The notes: generated from the sequence alone by a model not told the origin. A stretch of DNA of 7,492 nucleotides from an uncultured Bacteroidaceae bacterium (GCA_904502185.1 CAJGDX010000095.1:1-7492), one strand, 5' to 3'. Positions 1 to 7,242 are shown, counted from the first letter of the stretch. A program made the numbers and translations.

Positions 1-1826
1 GCCTTCATATATCCGTGGTTACGCATTGTCTTGTCGTTCTCCACACCATCATCCTCGGTTTCAGAATCTTTAATCCAACCTATACGGGGGTCATCGGCGG
101 TAATCTTAAGGTCTACGGGGATACCTGTTACCTTGCCGTCAACGTAGAACTGTGTGATGGCACGAATATTTGTTGCTGTGTAACCCATACGAAGCTCGTA
201 TGTTCCGGCAGGTACGTGTGGCAGACGGTATTCAAGGTCATATTTTCCTACAACGATAATTTCATCACCCTGGTAGTTGCAACCCCAAGAGTAGGGGCAG
301 AAGTAGTGGAACTCTGTTGTGGGCTCGTTGAATTTCATATTCTTGCAATATCCGTCGGGGATGTTGTAGTCGCCGTGGCTGCACTTTCCGCCTGACTGTT
401 CCCAGCGTCCCAGACGTACTCCGTTGTTGGCAAGTTCGGGGAACAACGCTGAAACGTCGAAACGCATACGCTCGTTAAGCACGTTTCCTTTCATCTCGTC
501 CTCGTTATAGATAAGAATTTTGTCGATGGGGTGTATAACTCCGTTGAGCGCACTCTGTTCGAAGTTTGCATGTTCCTCCTTCTCTGTGAACTCTGAAAGG
601 GGTATTACGCGTACTTTCAGGTGTTTGTTCATTTCGAACTGCTTGGTCGAGCGGTGCGAGTAGTTCAGATAGATATTCTGTGCCTCGTAAGAGTCGTTGC
701 TGCTCAGAGGTTTGCACATTTTCATCAATGTTCCCTGCATTGTCTCGTAGTACTCCATGCGGTCTACTGTTGCCACCATACCTCTGTTGCTTTCACTCTT
801 ATAATATGTATGCTCGAGTCCGTAAAGAACTATCATATTATAGTTCAGTTCTCTGTCGAGGAAGTGATATGCCATGAATTTATTAAGTGCATTTTTGGGG
901 CTTTGCGGGTCGTTTCTATCCTCTGTGCCGTACCATTTTTCTGCAAATTCCTTCAGGTCGTCCAGTGTGTATATACCCTCTTGTGCAAATACATCGTCAG
1001 TCTCTACGAATCCTGTGAACTTTGTGTAGTATGTGTGGGGATAACGTGCTGTGTTGCTACCGCAATCCTGGTCCTTGAAGCATGTTGCAGGTGCGCTTCC
1101 CAGTGTGTACTCCTCTCCGTTGAGAAGTGCCTTGTAACCTTGCAGTTTCGAGTCTAATCCTGTCTCGAGCAGTGCTGCCGAGAAGAGGCTGAAATATGGC
1201 TGGTCGGCAATCAGTTTGGGCAATGTGTTTGACGATGGTGCCACAGCCTCATCTGTGATGTGTACAACACCATTTTCAACCAGATTATCGCCCTCTATGA
1301 TTCCTGCCTGGTTATTGATGATAATTCTGAAGTTCTCGTCAACCGTTGTGAAGCTTACGCTCAGATATCTGTCGTTGTAGTTTCGTGTGTCCAGTACTCC
1401 TTCGCTCATTTCGGCCATTTCGTACTTGTAGGGTATGATGTGTGTCTTTGAAATGACTATTGCCATTGAGTCTGACAACTGGTCAAGGTCGGGTGATGTG
1501 ATACCTGTCCATGTGGGTGATGGGTCGTTCTTTGTCGACTCGTAAATTTCATACTGCTCCTGCAGGTAGTTTTCGATTCCCTGATTTTCGGGCAGGAAGA
1601 ATGTGTATCTTCCGTATGTCGATAAAAGACCGAACATTTCAGCCTGCTTCAAAATTTTGATCATGTGGCTGAATCTATCCTCTCTGTTGAGGATGAAGTC
1701 AGCGATAGTTTCTCCCGTGAATGTGTATCTGTTGGATTTATCAATCTCCTCGCTACACGATACAAGTCCTGTTACAAGTATCAGTGTAGTGATGAATGAA
1801 GTTAGAATTTTTTTTATGTGTGCCAT
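1..1826 (-). CDS. Fasciclin (FAS1) domain surface lipoprotein, copy A, 3' end cut by window edge
   Basis: The frame is open from the ATG at 1826 down to the left edge, giving 608 visible residues with no internal stop. By alignment with copy B about 73 residues are missing, so the full protein should be near 681. The N-terminus has a lysine-rich start, a hydrophobic stretch and the lipobox L-V-S-C with the lipidated Cys at residue 24. It is followed by S-E-E, which resembles the Bacteroidota export signal that sends lipoproteins to the cell surface. Two FAS1-like regions follow, roughly residues 34-195 and 200-440, the second closing with the typical NGVIHPIDKIL motif. A beta-rich C-terminal region then contains four cysteines. 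I chose ATG 1826 because it aligns with the start of copy B; an in-frame ATG at 1841 would add five residues. FAS1 proteins usually mediate adhesion or binding, but the ligand here is unknown. Family call is fairly firm; function is not. Confidence 0.85.
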   Translation of the reverse strand, partial: MAHIKKILTSFITTLILVTGLVSCSEEIDKSNRYTFTGETIADFILNREDRFSHMIKILKQAEMFGLLSTYGRYTFFLPENQGIENYLQEQYEIYESTKNDPSPTWTGITSPDLDQLSDSMAIVISKTHIIPYKYEMAEMSEGVLDTRNYNDRYLSVSFTTVDENFRIIINNQAGIIEGDNLVENGVVHITDEAVAPSSNTLPKLIADQPYFSLFSAALLETGLDSKLQGYKALLNGEEYTLGSAPATCFKDQDCGSNTARYPHTYYTKFTGFVETDDVFAQEGIYTLDDLKEFAEKWYGTEDRNDPQSPKNALNKFMAYHFLDRELNYNMIVLYGLEHTYYKSESNRGMVATVDRMEYYETMQGTLMKMCKPLSSNDSYEAQNIYLNYSHRSTKQFEMNKHLKVRVIPLSEFTEKEEHANFEQSALNGVIHPIDKILIYNEDEMKGNVLNERMRFDVSALFPELANNGVRLGRWEQSGGKCSHGDYNIPDGYCKNMKFNEPTTEFHYFCPYSWGCNYQGDEIIVVGKYDLEYRLPHVPAGTYELRMGYTATNIRAITQFYVDGKVTGIPVDLKITADDPRIGWIKDSETEDDGVENDKTMRNHGYMK

Positions 1827-1849
1827 GGTTCTGTTTGTCATATTTTTTG

Positions 1850-1857
1850 CAAATATA
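1850..1857 (-). promoter_or_regulatory. -7 box of fasciclin gene copy A
   Basis: On the minus strand TATATTTG followed by CAAAAAATA mirrors the element before copy B. The ATG at 1826 is 23 bases downstream; the alternative ATG at 1841 is only 8 bases downstream and would be almost leaderless. I see no good -33 box. The element lies between the terminator of copy B and the start of copy A, so copy A probably has its own promoter. Confidence 0.6.
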
Positions 1858-1893
1858 ATTCTAATTTGTTTATTATGGTGAAAATCATTGCAA

Positions 1894-1927
1894 AAAAATA
1901 GTGTACCTGAAAATGTACACTATTTTT
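1894..1927 (-). terminator. Terminator after fasciclin copy B (looks bidirectional)
   Basis: The arms AAAAATAGTGTAC (1894-1906) and GTACACTATTTTT (1915-1927) pair over 13 bp around an 8-base loop. On the minus strand the hairpin begins 19 bases past the copy B stop codon and ends in a T run, so it should insulate copy A from read-through. T tracts flank it on both strands, so it could work in either direction. Confidence 0.8.
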
Positions 1928-1946
1928 ACGTTTATTTAAACTTTTA

Positions 1947-3992
1947 TTAATGTCTGTCCTCAGGTATGTGGCTTGTTACTACCCCCTTCGGTACAAGTTC
2001 GAAGTAGTCGTGGTTAAACTCACGGTCGTCAAGTTCGTCCACCTTCTTCATACGTATCCAGTGGTCGTTATCATCGAAATATTTCTGAGTAATTATAATA
2101 CGTATGGCACCTGAGTGTTCACGAGCTGTGATGGGTGAACCATGCTGCATGTAGTATGAGTCGGGGCCCTTCATATATCCGTGGTTACGCATTGTCTTGT
2201 CGTTCTCAACACCGTCGTCTTCTGTGTCGTCATCGTCAATCCAGCCTATACGGGGGTCATCGGCCAATATCTTAAGATCAACGGGGATACCTGTTACCTT
2301 ACCGTCTACGTAGAACTGTGTGATGGCACGAATGCTTGTTGCTGTGTAACCCATACGAAGCTCGTATGTTCCGGCAGGTACGTGTGGCAAGCGGTATTCA
2401 AGGTCATATTTTCCTACAACGATAATTTCATCTGCCTGGTAGTTGCAACCCCAAGAGTAGGGGCAGAAGTAGTGGAATTCTGTTGTCGACTCGTTGAATT
2501 TCATATTCTTGCAATATCCGTCGGGGATGTTGTAGTCGCCGTGGCTGCACTTTCCGCCTGTCTGGTCCCAGCGTCCGAATCGCACTCCGTTGTTGGTAAG
2601 TTCGGGGAACAACGCTGAAACGTCGAAACGCATACGTTCGTTAAGCACGTTTCCTTTCATCTCATCCTCGTTGTATACAAGGATTTTGTCGATGGGGTGT
2701 ATGACTCCGTTGAGCGCACTCTGTTCGAAACCTGCATGTTCCTCCTTCTCTGTGAACTCTGAAAGGGGTATTACGCGTACTTTCAGGTGTTTGTTCATTT
2801 CGAACTGTCTGGTCGGGCGGTGCGAGTAGTTCAGGTAAATGTTCTGTGCCTCGTAAGAGTCGTCGCTGCTCATAGGTTTACATGCCTTCATTAGGGTTCC
2901 AAGCAGTGTTTCATAGTAGTCCATACGGTCGAGTCCCTGTACCATACCGTTTGCTCCTTCGCTCTTGTAGTATGTGTGTTCAAGTCCGTAATGGATTATC
3001 ATGTTGTAGTTAAGCTCTCTGTCTAGGAAGTGGTATGCCATGAACTTGTTAAGCGCATTTTTGGGGCTCTGAGGGTCGTTTCTATCCTCTGTGCCGTACC
3101 ATTTTTCTGCAAATTCCTTCAGGTCGTCCAGTGTGTATATACCCTCCTGTGCAAATACATCGTCAGTCTCAATGAATCCTGTGAATTTTGTATAATAGGT
3201 GTGGGGGTAACGTGCTTTGTTTGATCCGCAATCTTCATCTGCAAAACATTGTGCAGGTACGTTACCCAATGTGTACTCCTCTCCGTTGAGAAGTGTCTTG
3301 TAAACTTGCAGTTTCGAATCAATTCCTGTCTCGAGCAGTGCTGCCGAGAATAGGCTGAAATATGGCTGGTCGGCAATCAGTTTGGGCAATGTGTTCGATG
3401 ATGGTGCCACAGCCTCATCTGTGATGTGTACAACACCATTCTCAACCAGATTGTCGCCTTCAATGATTCCCGCCTGGTTGTTAATGACAATTCTGAAGTT
3501 TTCGTCAACCGTTGTGAAGCTTACACTCAGGTATCTGTCGTTGTAGTTTCTTGTGTCGAGAACACCCTCGCTCATCTCCGCCATTTCATACTTGTAGGGT
3601 ATGATGTGTGTCTTTGCAATGACAATAGCCATTGAGTCTGTAAGTTGGTCAAGTTCGGGCGATGTTATACCTGTCCATGTTGGTGATGGGTCGTTCTTTG
3701 TCGACTCGTAAATGTTGTACTGCTCCTGCAGGTAATTTTCAATACCCTGGTTTTCGGGCAGGAAGAATGTGTATCTTCCGTATGTCGACAAGAGTCCGAA
3801 CATCTCTGCCTGCTTCAGGATTTTAATCATGTGGCTGAATCTATCCTCTCTGTTGAGGATGAAGTCAGCGATAGTCTCTCCCGTGAATGTGTATCTGTTG
3901 GATTTATCGATATCCTCGCTACACGATACAAGTCCTGTTCCCAGCATCAGAACTGCGACCAGTGAAGTTAATATTTTTCTGAAGTATGTCAT
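1947..3992 (-). CDS. Fasciclin (FAS1) domain surface lipoprotein, copy B (complete)
   Basis: This complete protein has 681 residues and is a close paralogue of copy A. I chose the ATG at 3992: the frame extends to a TTG at 4010, but that TTG lies inside the -7 box. Residues 1-24 form a lipoprotein signal peptide with lipobox L-V-S-C and Cys24, followed by S-E-D, which suggests outer-membrane surface export. FAS1-like region 1 spans about 34-195, with the TFFLPEN and ENGVVHITDEAV motifs. FAS1-like region 2 spans about 200-440 and has a long insertion (about 235-390) before the closing GVIHPIDKILVY motif. Residues about 455-670 form a beta-rich domain with Cys482, 494, 510 and 516, aromatic residues and an acidic loop (D586-D593); it could be a galactose-binding-like sandwich, which is inference. 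Further cysteines lie at 249, 255 and 371. Such proteins often accompany SusC/SusD-type glycan loci, but no such gene is visible here. The ligand and role are unknown. Confidence 0.9.
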   Translation of the reverse strand: MTYFRKILTSLVAVLMLGTGLVSCSEDIDKSNRYTFTGETIADFILNREDRFSHMIKILKQAEMFGLLSTYGRYTFFLPENQGIENYLQEQYNIYESTKNDPSPTWTGITSPELDQLTDSMAIVIAKTHIIPYKYEMAEMSEGVLDTRNYNDRYLSVSFTTVDENFRIVINNQAGIIEGDNLVENGVVHITDEAVAPSSNTLPKLIADQPYFSLFSAALLETGIDSKLQVYKTLLNGEEYTLGNVPAQCFADEDCGSNKARYPHTYYTKFTGFIETDDVFAQEGIYTLDDLKEFAEKWYGTEDRNDPQSPKNALNKFMAYHFLDRELNYNMIIHYGLEHTYYKSEGANGMVQGLDRMDYYETLLGTLMKACKPMSSDDSYEAQNIYLNYSHRPTRQFEMNKHLKVRVIPLSEFTEKEEHAGFEQSALNGVIHPIDKILVYNEDEMKGNVLNERMRFDVSALFPELTNNGVRFGRWDQTGGKCSHGDYNIPDGYCKNMKFNESTTEFHYFCPYSWGCNYQADEIIVVGKYDLEYRLPHVPAGTYELRMGYTATSIRAITQFYVDGKVTGIPVDLKILADDPRIGWIDDDDTEDDGVENDKTMRNHGYMKGPDSYYMQHGSPITAREHSGAIRIIITQKYFDDNDHWIRMKKVDELDDREFNHDYFELVPKGVVTSHIPEDRH

Positions 3993-4007
3993 GACTATAT
4001 TTTTTTG

Positions 4008-4015
4008 CAAATATA
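4008..4015 (-). promoter_or_regulatory. -7 box of fasciclin gene copy B
   Basis: On the minus strand TATATTTG matches TAnnTTTG. It lies only 15 bases before the ATG at 3992, so the leader should be about 10 nt. The -33 region is weak; the nearest candidate is TCTG with a 21-base spacer. The same core followed by an A run occurs before copy A, which supports it. Confidence 0.65.
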
Positions 4016-4071
4016 GTGTAAGTTACTGATTTTATGCAGAAATAAACGATTTTTTTCTTACGAATATATAA

Positions 4072-4112
4072 AAACAATAGAATCGCACCTTGAGGGCACG
4101 ATTCTATTGTTT
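4072..4112 (-). terminator. Intrinsic terminator after the C1B peptidase gene
   Basis: A perfect 14-bp inverted repeat, AAACAATAGAATCG (4072-4085) with CGATTCTATTGTTT (4099-4112), encloses a 13-base loop. On the minus strand it comes 22 bases after the peptidase stop codon and is followed by TTTTTATATATT, as expected for a rho-independent terminator. Confidence 0.85.
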
Positions 4113-4134
4113 ATGTGGATGTTGGCTTTTGTGC

Positions 4135-5556
4135 TTATTCCTCGGGCATGAACATGGGGTCCCATGCAGGAAGCATTGTAGCTTTCTCTTCGAGTACTTT
4201 GAGTACTTTTGCAGGTACGTACTTCTTGTCTACAACTACGCGGAACATATACTCATCGAACCATTCGTCGGTCATGATAAGTGTGCCTTTGTAGCCCGAT
4301 GAAGCACCCCAGCTGTTCTCTACCTGCCATTTTACGGTCTTTCCATTCTCGTCGATGTCTACCGATTTAAGTGTCATCGCGTGTGAAGAACCGCTGTCGC
4401 GTGTCATGATGCGCTGACGTTTGTCCATCTTGAATTCTACGCCGAAGAGTGATTCGTAGTCGTAGTTCTTGATGTCGAGAAGACCACGGTTAGAGTCAAG
4501 ATATTTGCCTACGTCGCATGAGAAATACATCATTACGCTATCTTTGATTGATGCGATTGCCATCTGTTTGATATCTTCGATGGGAAGGTTGACATAGAGC
4601 CAGTTGTGTCCTTCGTGTACATGACGGTCGTATGCAATTTCGTAGCTTTTCCAGTAGGGACGTGAGGGGTCGTTCATCAACATCACATAGTTGTTCTGGA
4701 AGTCGAGGCCCACATATTTCTCGTAGAAGCTTTTGGGAGTATACTCCTGGGGTTTCTCACGATATTTGCCGTTGCTGTCCTTGGGTGCCCATGTGAAGCT
4801 GGTGGGGGGTACGCCGTAAACGCTTGCAAGCATCTTATAAACGGTGCCGAGCATCTCCTTTTTCATTGCCACCAGCTCTTTCTCTTTTTTGCCGCTGTCG
4901 CTGGCTTCGCGGAGCTCGATTCCGAATTCGCGCAGTTTTCTTTTGAGGACGCTGTTGAAAGCGCTTGTGTTGTTGCTGCCGTATGTCTCGCGCATTGCCT
5001 CTTTGGGTACTACACCATATTTGGCAACAAGGTCGGCAACACCTGTAAATGTACCGCCGTCGCTCAACGGATGACTGAAGAGCCACTCTACGGTTCTGTC
5101 GTCGAAGGGCTTTTTACGGGTGTCGATGATGCCCTGCAGGAAGAGGTTCGATTTTTCCAGCTGGTCGAAGAAGAAGTTGTATACCTGTGAGAATTCGAAT
5201 CCGTTAAGGTTCTGCTCGGCTATCATCTTGGCACGCATTACGTTAAGGCCGGTGAAGAGCCAGCAACGACCTGATGACTCCTGGTCGGTGATTCCTTTTG
5301 AGTTTACTGTGTTGCTGAAGTAGGTGTTCAGCTCCTTGTTCTTGTTCTCCTGGCTCGCGGCAAGTGTCTTTACCGAAGTGGTGAGCATTACATTTTTCAA
5401 TGCTTTCTCGGCGCCTGTGGGTTTGTAGCTCTCGGCAAATTCCTTAAGCATTTCGGGGCTGATGCTGCCGTCTGTCTTCTGGGCTGTAAGGTTGCTTGTT
5501 GCAAGAAGTGCAGCAACGATGCAGCTTGTGATTTTCATTCCTTTGTTGAATCTCAT
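4135..5556 (-). CDS. pepC: Exported C1B-family cysteine aminopeptidase (PepC / bleomycin hydrolase type)
   Basis: The protein has 473 residues from the ATG at 5556. It belongs to the papain-like C1B family, which removes amino acids from peptide N-termini. The catalytic set is visible: Gln92 (oxyanion hole) and Cys98 in DQESSGRCW, His392 in SSHAM and Asn414 in VENSWG. Residues 7-26 look like a signal peptide, with Lys8, a hydrophobic core and a likely cleavage after T-A-Q or T-A, so the enzyme is probably periplasmic or secreted, unlike the cytosolic PepC of lactic acid bacteria. The start could instead be the ATG at 5538 (MKITS). The frame also reaches a GTG at 5619, but that lies upstream of the -7 box and is rejected. 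The gene has its own promoter (5592-5622) and terminator (4072-4112), so it can be transcribed apart from tilS upstream. The symbol follows family usage; bleomycin-hydrolase naming would fit equally well. Confidence 0.88.
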   Translation of the reverse strand: MRFNKGMKITSCIVAALLATSNLTAQKTDGSISPEMLKEFAESYKPTGAEKALKNVMLTTSVKTLAASQENKNKELNTYFSNTVNSKGITDQESSGRCWLFTGLNVMRAKMIAEQNLNGFEFSQVYNFFFDQLEKSNLFLQGIIDTRKKPFDDRTVEWLFSHPLSDGGTFTGVADLVAKYGVVPKEAMRETYGSNNTSAFNSVLKRKLREFGIELREASDSGKKEKELVAMKKEMLGTVYKMLASVYGVPPTSFTWAPKDSNGKYREKPQEYTPKSFYEKYVGLDFQNNYVMLMNDPSRPYWKSYEIAYDRHVHEGHNWLYVNLPIEDIKQMAIASIKDSVMMYFSCDVGKYLDSNRGLLDIKNYDYESLFGVEFKMDKRQRIMTRDSGSSHAMTLKSVDIDENGKTVKWQVENSWGASSGYKGTLIMTDEWFDEYMFRVVVDKKYVPAKVLKVLEEKATMLPAWDPMFMPEE

Positions 5557-5591
5557 AATATATTTTTTAGTGTTTGCTTGTTTTTCTTCTG

Positions 5592-5622
5592 CAAAGATAG
5601 GGCTTGACAGGTGTAACACAAA
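5592..5622 (-). promoter_or_regulatory. Bacteroidota-type promoter of the C1B peptidase gene
   Basis: Read on the minus strand, the -33 box TTTG (5622-5619) lies 19 bases before the -7 box TATCTTTG (5599-5592), a full match to the consensus used by the primary sigma factor of Bacteroides. The predicted leader is about 30 nt, A-rich and without a Shine-Dalgarno sequence. It lies between tilS and the peptidase start, so the peptidase need not depend on tilS transcription. This site also decides against the GTG start at 5619. Confidence 0.85.
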
Positions 5623-5641
5623 ATTTTAGATAATTTTTATC

Positions 5642-6964
5642 TCATTTTGTTTCAACTTCTTCCCATGTCAGTTTTACTATGTTTGTTGTGGTTGGTGTTA
5701 TTGCATGCCGGGCATCGGTACGCCGGTTCACCAGCCATACGATTCTGTCGTCGGCATCGACCACCACCAGCTGTTTGCGTTTTTCGGGCAGCGGTGTCTT
5801 GCAATCGGTAAGGTAGTCGCTCACCAGTTTGCTCCCTTTCATGCCGAATGGACGGAACTTGTCGCCTTGTACTGCGTTGCGCACTCTCAGTGGCTGACGC
5901 AGCTTGCTGCTGTCGAGCATGGCTGTGTTACGTTCCTTTATTATATTGCCGTCGAAGATGGCTGTCTCTGTCCTCAGTGTGCCATGTGGGGTTACAAGGC
6001 TGCCGTTGGCTGGTAATGTTTCATCTATCGCAACTGTGGCTGTTATGGGTGTAATCAGCAGTTTATCACGGTCTTTTGTGACGGTGTGTGTGGTGCTTGT
6101 GTATTCTCTACCGCTCTCGCCATCGATGTTGGCAATAATGTCTTCGCTCTGCGAACCATTGAAACCCAATGGCGACAATATCTCGTGTAGCAACGACTGT
6201 GGCGAGGGTTCGGCAAGCAGGGTAGGGATTGCTATTCTGTTGTCGGCAAGTGTGCGGCTTTTTCCCTCTTCGATGCTGCGGTTGTATATCTTCTCTGCCT
6301 CGGCGAAACGTGTGGCATTCTCGGCAAGAGTCTCCACTATGGATGGGTTTATCTGACGCATCAGAGGCATTATTTCCAGTCGTATCTTGTTTCTGGTGTA
6401 GTCGCTGCTCAGGTTGCTGCTGTCGGTGACGTAGCTCTCGCCAAGAGTTTTCAGATATCCGGTAATTTCATCGCGGCGCACACACAGCAACGGGCGGATG
6501 ATGTTGCCGTTGCGTGCCTGAATTCCATGCATTCCTCTGATTCCGGTACCTCGTATAAGGTTCAGCAGTATAGTTTCGGCAGTGTCGTCCTTGTGGTGTG
6601 CCACGGCTATGGCTGTGGCATTCTCTTCGGTTCTTATTTTTTCGAAGAGCGTGTAGCGAAGCTCTCGGGCTGCCATCTCTATTGAAATTTTCTGCTGTGT
6701 GGCATAACCATTTGTGTCGAAATTTTCAACGTGCAGTCTGATGTTCAGCCTGTTGCACAGCTCTCTGACAAACTGCTCGTCGCGCATGCTCTCATCGTCG
6801 CGCAGATGAAAATTGCAGTGTACGGCTGTCAGTGTGTAGTCAAGTTTTCTGAGTATATGCAGCAGTGCCACCGAGTCGGCTCCTCCGCTCAGCGCAACAA
6901 TAACTTTTCCGCCTTCGTTTAGCAGATTGTTGTTTTCTATGTATTTTCTGACCCTTCTGTGCAT
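5642..6964 (-). CDS. tilS: tRNA(Ile)-lysidine synthase TilS
   Basis: TilS uses ATP and lysine to convert C34 of the CAU-anticodon tRNA-Ile to lysidine, so that it reads AUA instead of AUG; the enzyme is cytoplasmic and usually essential. The N-terminal PP-loop ATPase signature SGGADS is at residues 26-31, followed by the family motifs NFHLRDDES (about 51-59), AHHKDDTAET (122-131) and NLIRGTGIRGM (135-145). The C-terminal TilS substrate-binding domain (about 350-430) has GDKFRPFGMKGSKLVSDY and a VWLVNRRTD segment. The length, 440 residues, is close to that of E. coli TilS. I start at the ATG 6964 (MHRRVRKYIENN), where homologues typically begin. An in-frame TTG at 7003 would add 13 residues (Gln-Lys-Asn rich, not conserved in the family) and is unlikely. 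The gene is divergent from tRNA-Cys and followed after 85 bases by the peptidase gene. Confidence 0.95.
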   Translation of the reverse strand: MHRRVRKYIENNNLLNEGGKVIVALSGGADSVALLHILRKLDYTLTAVHCNFHLRDDESMRDEQFVRELCNRLNIRLHVENFDTNGYATQQKISIEMAARELRYTLFEKIRTEENATAIAVAHHKDDTAETILLNLIRGTGIRGMHGIQARNGNIIRPLLCVRRDEITGYLKTLGESYVTDSSNLSSDYTRNKIRLEIMPLMRQINPSIVETLAENATRFAEAEKIYNRSIEEGKSRTLADNRIAIPTLLAEPSPQSLLHEILSPLGFNGSQSEDIIANIDGESGREYTSTTHTVTKDRDKLLITPITATVAIDETLPANGSLVTPHGTLRTETAIFDGNIIKERNTAMLDSSKLRQPLRVRNAVQGDKFRPFGMKGSKLVSDYLTDCKTPLPEKRKQLVVVDADDRIVWLVNRRTDARHAITPTTTNIVKLTWEEVETK

Positions 6965-7004
6965 GATAGTGGCGAAGTTAGTGAATTTGTTGTTTTTTTG
7001 CAAA

Positions 7005-7023
7005 AAACCTTTGTGAAAGGTTT
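7005..7023. repeat. Perfect inverted repeat in the tilS/tRNA-Cys divergent region
   Basis: AAACCTTT (7005-7012) and AAAGGTTT (7016-7023) are an 8-bp inverted repeat around GTG. Read on the minus strand it ends in a T run and sits about 40 bases before the tilS ATG, so it may be an operator or an attenuator-like hairpin in the tilS leader. No consensus tilS promoter could be fixed; upstream there is only a near-match, TATTTTTTG, with a three-base spacer (about 7065-7073). Confidence 0.5.
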
Positions 7024-7104
7024 AATAGTACCAATGTTTTTGTCTCTTTTTGTTTAATTGTCGGCAAAAAATAGATTTTTATTGCAAAAAAACGGAATAA
7101 ATGC

Positions 7105-7134
7105 TTGCAGTTCGGAAAAATAGTCTTACCTTTG
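7105..7134 (+). promoter_or_regulatory. Bacteroidota-type promoter of tRNA-Cys
   Basis: The -7 box TACCTTTG (7127-7134) matches TAnnTTTG exactly. A TTG at 7105-7107 forms the -33 element, with the standard spacing of 19 bases. Transcription should begin a few bases after 7134, giving a leader of roughly 30 nt that RNase P would remove at 7170/7171. Confidence 0.8.
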
Positions 7135-7170
7135 CACCGCATTTGAGCCGAGAGGCCATCTATATATAAT

Positions 7171-7240
7171 GGTGCCTTGACCGAGAGGCTAGGTAGCGGT
7201 CTGCAAAACCGTCCACGGCAGTTCGAATCTGCCAGGCACC
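7171..7240 (+). tRNA. tRNA-Cys (anticodon GCA)
   Basis: A full cloverleaf folds by eye. The acceptor stem is GGTGCCT (7171-7177) with AGGCACC (7234-7240), 7 bp. The D arm is ACC/GGT (7180-7194). The anticodon stem is GCGGT/ACCGT with one G-U pair, and the loop CTGCAAA (7201-7207) places anticodon GCA at 7203-7205. The variable loop is four bases. The T arm is GGCAG/CTGCC with loop TTCGAAT. The 3' CCA is not encoded, so it must be added by CCA-adding enzyme. At 70 nt the gene is short because of its compact D arm and variable loop. Confidence 0.97.
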
Positions 7241-7242
7241 TC

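Larger units (their letters stand above)
1..3992 (-). repeat. Direct tandem duplication of the fasciclin gene, period 2166 bases
   Basis: Every anchor I compared aligns at a constant offset of 2166 bases: the start codons (1826 and 3992), the mid-gene segment at 1261 and 3427, and the 3' segment at 3 and 2169. The duplicated unit includes the -7 box and coding region. Similarity fades in the 120-base spacer between the genes. Divergence is uneven: very high identity around 880-1010/3046-3176, but low around 735-840/2901-3006. Confidence 0.9.

Noticed and set aside
15..1451. Several plus-strand open frames of 60-180 codons opposite the fasciclin genes, occurring in both copies
   Set aside because: They lie in register with the coding frame on the other strand, where TTA, CTA and TCA codons are rare, so they stay open by codon usage. 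They look Cys/Val-rich and unlike real proteins, and they have no promoter.
4844..5323. Plus-strand frames opposite the peptidase gene
   Set aside because: They are shadows of a gene with clear catalytic motifs on the minus strand and show no independent signals.
5557..5619. N-terminal extension of the peptidase from a GTG at 5619
   Set aside because: The start lies upstream of the -7 box at 5592-5599, so it would not be in the transcript, and it would bury the signal peptide.
5628..5642. Hairpin AGATAA/TTATCT at the tilS stop codon as a terminator
   Set aside because: The stem is six weak A/T-rich pairs with no proper T run. It more likely reflects AT-rich DNA upstream of the peptidase promoter.
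6965..7003. TTG start adding 13 residues to TilS
   Set aside because: The added residues are low-complexity and the family normally starts close to the VRKYI segment that follows the ATG at 6964.
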